Position numbers and translations under genes: made by a program | Part shown: positions 57,528-64,000 of the stretch, piece after piece | Layout of the letters: the number at the start of each line of letters is the position of its first letter | Position numbering within the stretch: the first letter of the stretch is position 1 | Origin: Psococerastis gibbosa | Taxonomy: Eukaryota > Arthropoda > Insecta > Psocodea > Psocidae | DNA: 64,000 nucleotides | NCBI GenBank assembly: GCA_963971405.1 | Contig: OZ020484.1 | Span: forward strand, 39,888,770-39,952,769 | Reading direction: 5' to 3' | The notes under the pieces: generated by a model | Database searches by the model: none | Told to the model about the DNA's origin: nothing | The model's input: the letters and a program-made list of their open reading frames with translations, nothing else

Positions 57528-58115
57528 ATGCGTGAAACATTGTCAGTCATTAAGTATTCGTACCGTACGGTACATAATTATATTCATTTACTGCTGCATG
57601 TTATGTGCCTGCGGGCCTACGATGGCAATTAGTATATATTAACTTATTCTTGGGGTAAAAATGGAAACAACAATTTTGAATAGAACTATCCATTATAAAA
57701 TTATCTTGTTTACAATTTTAATCACAGGTTAGCATTACAAATAACAGCGATAGTAGGCACGCTGAAAGTTTCGTAGATGTGGAGAAACGTTATTAATTAA
57801 TTTTCTAAAATGTAACGTCTTACGTCATTAAATAACCTGTATATTGTAGCCCTAATTAGACTTACCCTCGCCTAATCCAATAAATCCATCCATGGAACAT
57901 GAGTCCACATACATTATTAAACAAAGTGTTAGTTGGACTTACATTACATCGCCTGCTGTATTAGTAGTCTAGTCATTAGAGGCAGGGCACAGTCATCGAA
58001 CAACTAGGGTGGAGCCCATTGTCAGGGGAAGGGGGTGACGTTTCGGGAGTGGGCATGCTACTCCTGAGAACGACTGATGGAACACAGCAGACAATGCAAG
58101 ATAATGCAAAATTTA
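57528..58115. other. No gene seen
   Basis: Nothing recognised. Confidence 0.35.
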
Positions 58116-58250
58116 TTGAGCTGAGTTTCCACCGACCTCTCATTGCAGAATGCAAATGACATTGACGTGGTAGCAGACATTCAAGACTTATTAATGATAT
58201 CTTCTACTACGTCAATGTCATTTGCATTCTGCAATGAGAGGTCGCCTTTG
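58116..58250. mobile_element. Foldback MITE with inner-type arms and the shared core
   Basis: Arms ACCGACCTCTCATTGCAGAA and complement, with TTGACGTGGTAGCAGACATT at the centre. Terminal bases are degraded, so the duplication is unclear. Confidence 0.72.
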
Positions 58251-58699
58251 CAATATTTTAGAGCCACTTTTCAGTTTCAATACCGGAAACCTTAGAAAGT
58301 TCTCTCCTCCCCTCTCATGACCCATCTGTAGTTTTATGAATGGTAGCGAATGAATGAGTGACTCAAATGAATGAATGGACATCCCGTTATGGGAGTACGA
58401 AATCGATTACTGACTACCAGTTCTAAACATGTGTACCTCTAATCCGAGGCCTACTCGCAACTCAAAGTCACACGAAGCTTGGGCATTAGCACCGAGGATA
58501 CCGAATGCCCATTCATAGTGAATCCGCCGTAGCCAATCATTGTTGTACTAGGCCTATAATATATAATATACAAAATACTACAAGAGCAGTGTTACGAGAC
58601 GAGTAATGCTATCCATAAAAAGAGTGAACCCCCCCGTGAAGAACTTAGCCAATGCGGAAGTCATTGATTAGAATAAATCTTGTTTTATGGTTGGTATGG
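58251..58699. other. No gene seen
   Basis: Nothing recognised. Confidence 0.35.
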
Positions 58700-59235
58700 G
58701 CTATGCTAAGTTACCTTGCCAAGTTGAATCCAGTGGACCAGAGCAGGTTCAAAGATGCAGATAACTTGGTAGTGTGCACCAGAGGCGTAAAGTTTTAGAA
58801 TGAGGGCAGGGGTAAAACTAAGTAGACCTTATGACGTCATCAGGCAGGATTTAAGGAAAAATTGAAATTATAAGAGAAAAATAGTAGGGTTTTAGGCATT
58901 TTAATAGTTGTAAAGTATAACTGTAGATTTTACAAAGCTAAAAAGGGAATGTATATATTCATATTGCTGCAAAGGGGACCATATGAAGCATGAACCACGT
59001 CTTACAATGCTCGAGGCTGGGGGGAGGGGACAAAGCCCCCCCCCCCAAAATGAGAGGGGGGGGGTGTCAAGTTGGACCGTGCCCCCCCCCCAACTTTACG
59101 CCCCTGGTGTGCACAGCGCCGGTAGGGAAACATGGTAGGACTTGTCCTGGTCACCTCCGAACTAATCGTGTGACTTCACTGTGTTTCCCAAGTGGTTCGG
59201 AATCCACTATAATCAGGAGGTCCCCTGACCTATGG
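58700..59235 (+). repeat. Dispersed repeat C, copy 3, split by a hAT-type MITE
   Basis: CCAAGTTGAATCCAGTGGA to GTAGTGTGCAC, then after the insertion GTGTGCACAGCGCCGGTAGG to GGAGGTCCCCTGACC; same order as 34775-35063. Confidence 0.7.
58780..59106. mobile_element. hAT-type MITE, 327 bp
   Basis: Perfect 8-bp duplication GTGTGCAC (58772-58779 and 59107-59114); inverted ends CAGAGGCGTAAAGTT / AACTTTACGCCCCTG; interior G/C runs at about 59038-59091. Confidence 0.88.
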
Positions 59236-59429
59236 GCCCACACCGTGGCCTGGGACTGTGTCCAACCATACTACTACTAATGGGCTATGCTAGAGTTCTA
59301 TGTAGGAGAGATGGGACATTCGAAAATATTTATTACATTCATTATTATTTTACTTTATCTTTTGTAAAAGGGGGGATCTGCACGGGACTTGTCTTTTGTG
59401 ATCCCCTTCCAAATGTAATTCTATTGTTC

Positions 59430-59640
59430 TTACTTACTTCAGCCAACGCCCGTCCTTGGCTGCTCAGCCATTTGACGCCGTGCCTCCCAGTACATCCGTG
59501 CCTTGAGATGTACGTCATTGTCGTCGATTCCATGTAGGGCAGGGCAGTGGGCCAGGTGGTCTGCCGTGCCTTCCTCCAGCGAGCATAGGGGGCACATTGG
59601 GCTGTCGACGACTCCGATTTTATATATTATAATTCTATTG
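59430..59640 (-). mobile_element. LINE C-terminal zinc-motif remnant
   Basis: The minus strand reads SPMCPLCSLEEGTADHLAHC, a CCHC motif found at the end of several LINE ORF2 proteins, then RMYWEARRQM and a stop followed by a TAAGTAAG tail. Confidence 0.65.
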
Positions 59641-60155
59641 TAATTTGTACACTTGAAGAAAAATACAAGGTATTATTATTATTATGTAATTATTATTTTT
59701 TGAATCCTGGTGTCACCTGGTAGGTACGTTTTTCAATGGCTGGTCAGAGGAGAAGTGGCAGCAGTAAATTAAACAAATATTTTGGCGCACTCGAATGATA
59801 CGGCGCTCCAAAGCAATCGTACCATCCCGTTAACATCGCTGTTATGGGGGATATGTGGGTGCGGCAAAAAACGTTTCATAAAATAGGGGTCAAACTTTTC
59901 TATAGGTTTCACACTGATCTGCATAGGCATACTCAAAGTACCAATTTTGGTGGAGGCACAAGTGGTATGTTGAAATTTTCACATTGAAGCCTGGGTCGTG
60001 TTTGTAGGACCATAGAAGAGTTTGACTCCTATTCTACGATACGTTTTTTTTTTTTTTTTTTTTACCACATCTCAATATTCCCCTTAATAGCGAAGGTTAT
60101 CATCACTCACTGTTTGGTCCATTTATATCTTTTATGTCCCCCCCCCATCCCCTTA
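59641..60155. other. No gene seen
   Basis: Contains a T run at about 60044-60062 and a C run at about 60139-60146. Confidence 0.35.
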
Positions 60156-60297
60156 GGCGGGGTTTCCACATACGTCAATGGTCAATGAGAAATATGAAAT
60201 TGACGTTTTAGCAGACATTGAAGACATACTAAAAATGTCTGCTACGACGTCAAAACCATATTTCTCATTGACCATTGACGTATGTGGAAACCACGCC
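60156..60297. mobile_element. Short foldback MITE, 142 bp, second copy
   Basis: Same length, ends and arms as 49792-49933; TTA on both sides (60153-60155 and 60298-60300); core variant GACGTTTTAGCAGACATT on the left and ATGTCTGCTACGACGTC on the right. Confidence 0.85.
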
Positions 60298-60559
60298 TTA
60301 GATATCAAGGAAATGGACCAAACAATTATTTTGGAACCATATTAATGATTGTTTTAGTGACGATATCTAATTGTTTCTTATGATTAAACTTTTTGTTGAC
60401 TATCTTACTTTTTTGCACTTGTTGATTACTTGATTGTAACTTATAATTTAACATAATAATATATTTATTACCGGTATTTATTTATTTATTATTGATATCG
60501 TTGAAAACAAGGGGGGCCGGGGAAATGGTTTCAAAATATAGGCCTCCAGAAACTACATG

Positions 60560-60910
60560 GAAGACTGCAGTGAGGACTTCATCTCACTTGATATTTTGAC
60601 ACTGCCCAGTGCCTACATACTACAATGCCTGTTGTATGTTTTTGATGAACGAAGCTCTTACATTAGAAACTAAGACGTGCATAACTATAGCACTAGAAAC
60701 GCTGGAAATCTTCAGGTGCAGATCACTAGAATAAATCGAGTCAAAGATTGCAGTAATTATTGGGGCATAATTTTTTTTTTAATTACCTTTCAGAAGGCAT
60801 AAAGGCACTGGGCAGGAGAAGTTTCAAGGTTCGGGTGAAGAAATCTCTGATACAGAAGGCATACTATTCCCTGACCGAGGCAGTGGAGGATAGGCTGGGG
60901 GAGTTATAGT
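60560..60910 (+). mobile_element. CR1-like LINE tail
   Basis: DFISLDILTLPSAYILQCLL is followed, after a degraded middle, by KSLIQKAYYSLTEAVE and a stop, the same protein end as at 63225-63470. Confidence 0.6.
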
Positions 60911-62159
60911 TATAGTTGTAGTTAATTTGTACTTAACAACGATTTTTATCTGCTTATAATCTTTAACTTAGGACATTTATAAAATAAATTGACGTGATGT
61001 ATGCCACATAATGATTCTGATATACCTAGGTAATGGTTAAGATTTACAGACGAAGACTAATTAATTATTGTTATTACTGCATAATGTAGGGGGGGGGGAT
61101 GCCGGGGGGATGCCTGGGGAATTTTTTTTTCTTCGACTATTTAAATGGGAAATATCAAATCAAATAGGTAGTGCGATTTTACGCTTAATCAAGAATCGAT
61201 TACGAAATTGATTGATTCGATTCCAGCTATAGCAAACTTCGGCGCCGGTGGCAAAATATAGCTTAGGTAACTTATTGTGGTTAGTTTTGGAACACAAGCG
61301 CTTTCTGGATTGCATTAGCCCTATGATCATCCAAAACTCCCTTGCCGGCGTGCAACCTACCGCCACCGAAGTCGTATAGTATAGTATAGTATAGGTCACA
61401 ATGATTCAGGCCCAAATATAAGAAAAAAAGTAGGCCCTTCTTTTCCAATACTCATAGGAACTGTATGTTGAACTGAAAATTAAAATCCCAATGTTCTGTC
61501 GAGATAATGAAAAAATTCAAGGAAAAAATTACGGAACACTTTCCAGATGACAGAGTTATTGCTTCGACAATGAAACGTAAATGAAAAATGAATGGTTTAG
61601 TTAGCTCAAGGCACCCGCGTTGGGACCCATTTCTTCCTCGAATTAAATGTAATAAATTTTGAAATATGTTCTTATACGATTTTTTGAATTAATTTGGAAT
61701 TTTATTTGATAAAAGTTGAGAAAGGGAGGCGGTACTTTTTTCAATCATTTAAGGAAGGAATAATTCAAAAAGTTTTTATTAATACATTTGTGAAGACAGT
61801 TGTTTCTGCGCTTTATATTTAATTTGATCCTGGGTGGAAATATGTCCTGTGAAAATAATTTTTTCATAAAGTTTATTTTAGGTATTTCCATTTAATAAAA
61901 TTTCATTTTCTGCATTTTTAGAGTGAGTTACGATATGTTTTTGGATTGTTCATGGGATAATAACCCGCTCAAAATGGGTACCCTCATGGCTAACAGCTGA
62001 TAGATAGATTTTAATTTTTTCTAATTTTCAATTGGAGCCGTTAATTTTATCATTCGGCAACTGTTACAATAATTTTATTGCTACATGAGAGCGCTAGCCC
62101 TTCTACGGCCCTAACCCCAGCTCGGAAGTATAGCCTATACTAGCCTAAAAAGGTCCCAT
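60911..62159. other. No gene seen
   Basis: AT-rich; a G run is at about 61089-61098. Confidence 0.35.
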
Positions 62160-62310
62160 AGATCTCGGGTCCAAAACATTGAGCAAGCTCCCTCTAGAAA
62201 TGGTGGGCCTACCTCATAAGGCATTCAAAAATAAACTGAAATTTTTTTATATCTTAGTCTGTCCCTATTCCATCAACGAAGTCATGGAGACTGACCTGGA
62301 TAGCCTTTAG
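62160..62310 (+). mobile_element. Possible LINE reverse-transcriptase end
   Basis: LSKLPLEMVGLPHKAFKNKL followed by NEVMET and a stop resembles the last residues of a CR1-like reverse transcriptase. Weak. Confidence 0.4.
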
Positions 62311-63224
62311 GGTCATTGAATCTTTTATTTTATTTTGGGACTGATTTATTTATTTTTTCTCTTTTCATAACGTTGCACACCAAGAGCCAACTTAAAGCAT
62401 CATTCTGCAGGGGCCAATACATACGTGGAGCTGAAAAAGGCGTGCCAGGATCGAGGGGAGTAGAGACGTCGATGCCACATGTGTCTGCCAACCAGCCAGC
62501 CGGCTGTAACTTGAAGAGTAAAAGAGATTGGTAATGCACAATTTGGAATACGAACATCAAAAAATCAGAAAGATCCAAGGACGAGATTGCTGGGATAATA
62601 TAGGCAAACATGGGGTCAAATTTTTGTCCTTATTATGGACAGTTGGTGAATATCAAAACAAGCAATAAGGTGGGATGACGTTTGAAACTTTGGAAAATAT
62701 GTATTGAGGGGATGGTGTGGCCAGTGTGAAAATGGGTTATTGATAGCGGCTATTTTATTATTCTCTCGATGTTTTATATATATTTCTTCGACTTTCAACT
62801 CTATTTCTTATTTCGTCCCTCCTTCAGCCATCGCAATACATCTGCAATAAATTGGTTTTTCAAACTTTTGAGTTTCAATCCATAACGTTTTATCACGTAT
62901 ATATGCCCTTAGAAAACATCAACTCACAACTGAAATCATTTGAAATACAGTATGTACGAGTATACATGCTTAAATGATATAAAGAGGGCCCATTGCCGGG
63001 CATTTCTATTGGCCCTGTGTGTAATGTAACCTACTGTAATATTTCGCCTACTGCGTTTACCGTAAGTCTATTACCATCATCATCATCAACTATCATCTCT
63101 AGTGAGCCTCCTCCACTCTCTCCTGTCCCTCCACTTCTGATCTTTCGACACTTCCTTTGGTACCATTCACCACAAGAAGTCTGTACATATGTAGATGCAT
63201 TTTACATATCTTAAAGCCTGGGGT
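62311..63224. other. No gene seen
   Basis: Nothing recognised. Confidence 0.35.
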
Positions 63225-63935
63225 GAGGAGGAATTTAAACAAAACGGGGACACTCACACCTACAACACGAGGCAACGGGGAGACCTTGTAAGGCCAGCGC
63301 CACGCACAGACAAGTGTGAGCGACTGGATCCTATACTACAAGGTTTCGCTTACCTTTGAAAACTCCCGATTGAACTGAGAGCGGCGAGAAATGCTTTTAA
63401 CTTCCCTAAATTGCTTAGAAACCAACTCTTAGAGAAAGCTTTCTACACTGTCACTGAGGCACTAGCACAATGACAATGACAGAAGTACCTGATTTTGACG
63501 ATTTTACTTTATACATTCTTGTGAATTACCTGTTGATTACTTGTATTGTATAATTTAACAGAAATATATATATATATATATATATATATTTATTTATTAT
63601 TTACACTGTTCTGAGATCGTTCCCAATCTGGTTTCTGTATCTCTTCCTTACAATACAATACAATATATATTTCCTTTAAATTATACAATACATGTATATA
63701 GTATAAGATAAAATCGTCAGAGTATCGTCAAAATCAGGTAGTTCTGTCATTGTCATTGTGCTAGTGCCTCAGTGACAGTGCAAAAAGCTTTCTCTAAGAG
63801 ATAGTTTCTAAGCAATTTAGGGAAGTTAGAAGCATTTCTCCCCGCTCTCAGTTCAATCGGGAGTTTTCTAAGGTAGGCGAAACCTTGTAGTATAGGATCC
63901 AGTCGCTCACACTTGGCCTTGGTCTTCTCCTTCTT
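63225..63935. mobile_element. Inverted pair of CR1-like LINE tails (family L)
   Basis: The + copy (63225-63520) reads HTYNTRQRGDLVRPAPR, KLPIELRAARNAF, EKAFYTVTEALAQ and a stop. The - copy (63705-63935) is its inverted counterpart. An AT repeat (about 63563-63590) lies between them. Confidence 0.7.
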
Positions 63936-64000
63936 CTTGTTCCCTCTATTTCATCCTCCCGTCATTTCCTCACTCACCTGATGTTATTATATATATAATA

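Noticed and set aside
62330..62611. 93-codon minus-strand protein
   Set aside because: No domain, splice or start support; proline-rich text of uncertain origin.

Overview
This is a repeat-dense, AT-rich stretch of a eukaryotic nuclear genome, most likely from a non-dipteran arthropod. The evidence is two intron-containing conserved animal genes, short GT-AG introns (about 190 to 980 bp), arthropod-style mariner, hAT-type and piggyBac-type elements, a tRNA-derived SINE, and many 5'-truncated LINE tails. I cannot fix the order from the sequence. A PMS1 orthologue with an HMG box argues against flies, from which PMS1 is not known.

Host genes. Only two genes can be read completely. PMS1 (+ strand, six coding exons, 37036-42868, 981 aa) is a MutL-family mismatch-repair ATPase with an internal HMG box. 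SLC25A44 (- strand, five coding exons, 45919-48487, 318 aa) is a mitochondrial carrier whose mammalian orthologue imports branched-chain amino acids. They are convergent and about 3 kb apart, and nothing suggests they work together. Three isolated exon-like segments with good splice sites (672-917 on +, 8326-8497 on -, 28192-28324 on -) may belong to genes that extend outside the window or have long introns; I could not name their products.

Repeats fill most of 1-36 kb and 48.8-64 kb. The main families are: (1) a superfamily of foldback MITEs, usually flanked by 3-bp duplications (TTA, TAA or CAA), with GGCGG/GGCGCC ends and a shared internal motif TGACGTGGTAGCAGACAT; (2) a tRNA-derived SINE with about a dozen copies; (3) hAT-type non-autonomous elements with 8-bp duplications, including a 2.4-kb one nested in a MITE; (4) two TTAA-flanked piggyBac-type foldbacks; (5) one internally deleted mariner inserted in a SINE; (6) many 3' tails of several LINE lineages; (7) a block of diverged repeats at 9.0-11.9 kb containing simple GTCT runs.

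The nesting gives relative ages: MITE, then hAT, then SINE at 50.1-52.7 kb; SINE, then mariner at 53.8-54.9 kb. The most striking structure is a 715-bp LINE tail (14143-14857) flanked by near-identical 590-bp direct repeats. This is either an extraordinarily long target-site duplication, a recent tandem duplication or an assembly artefact. No prokaryotic, viral or CRISPR-like features were seen.
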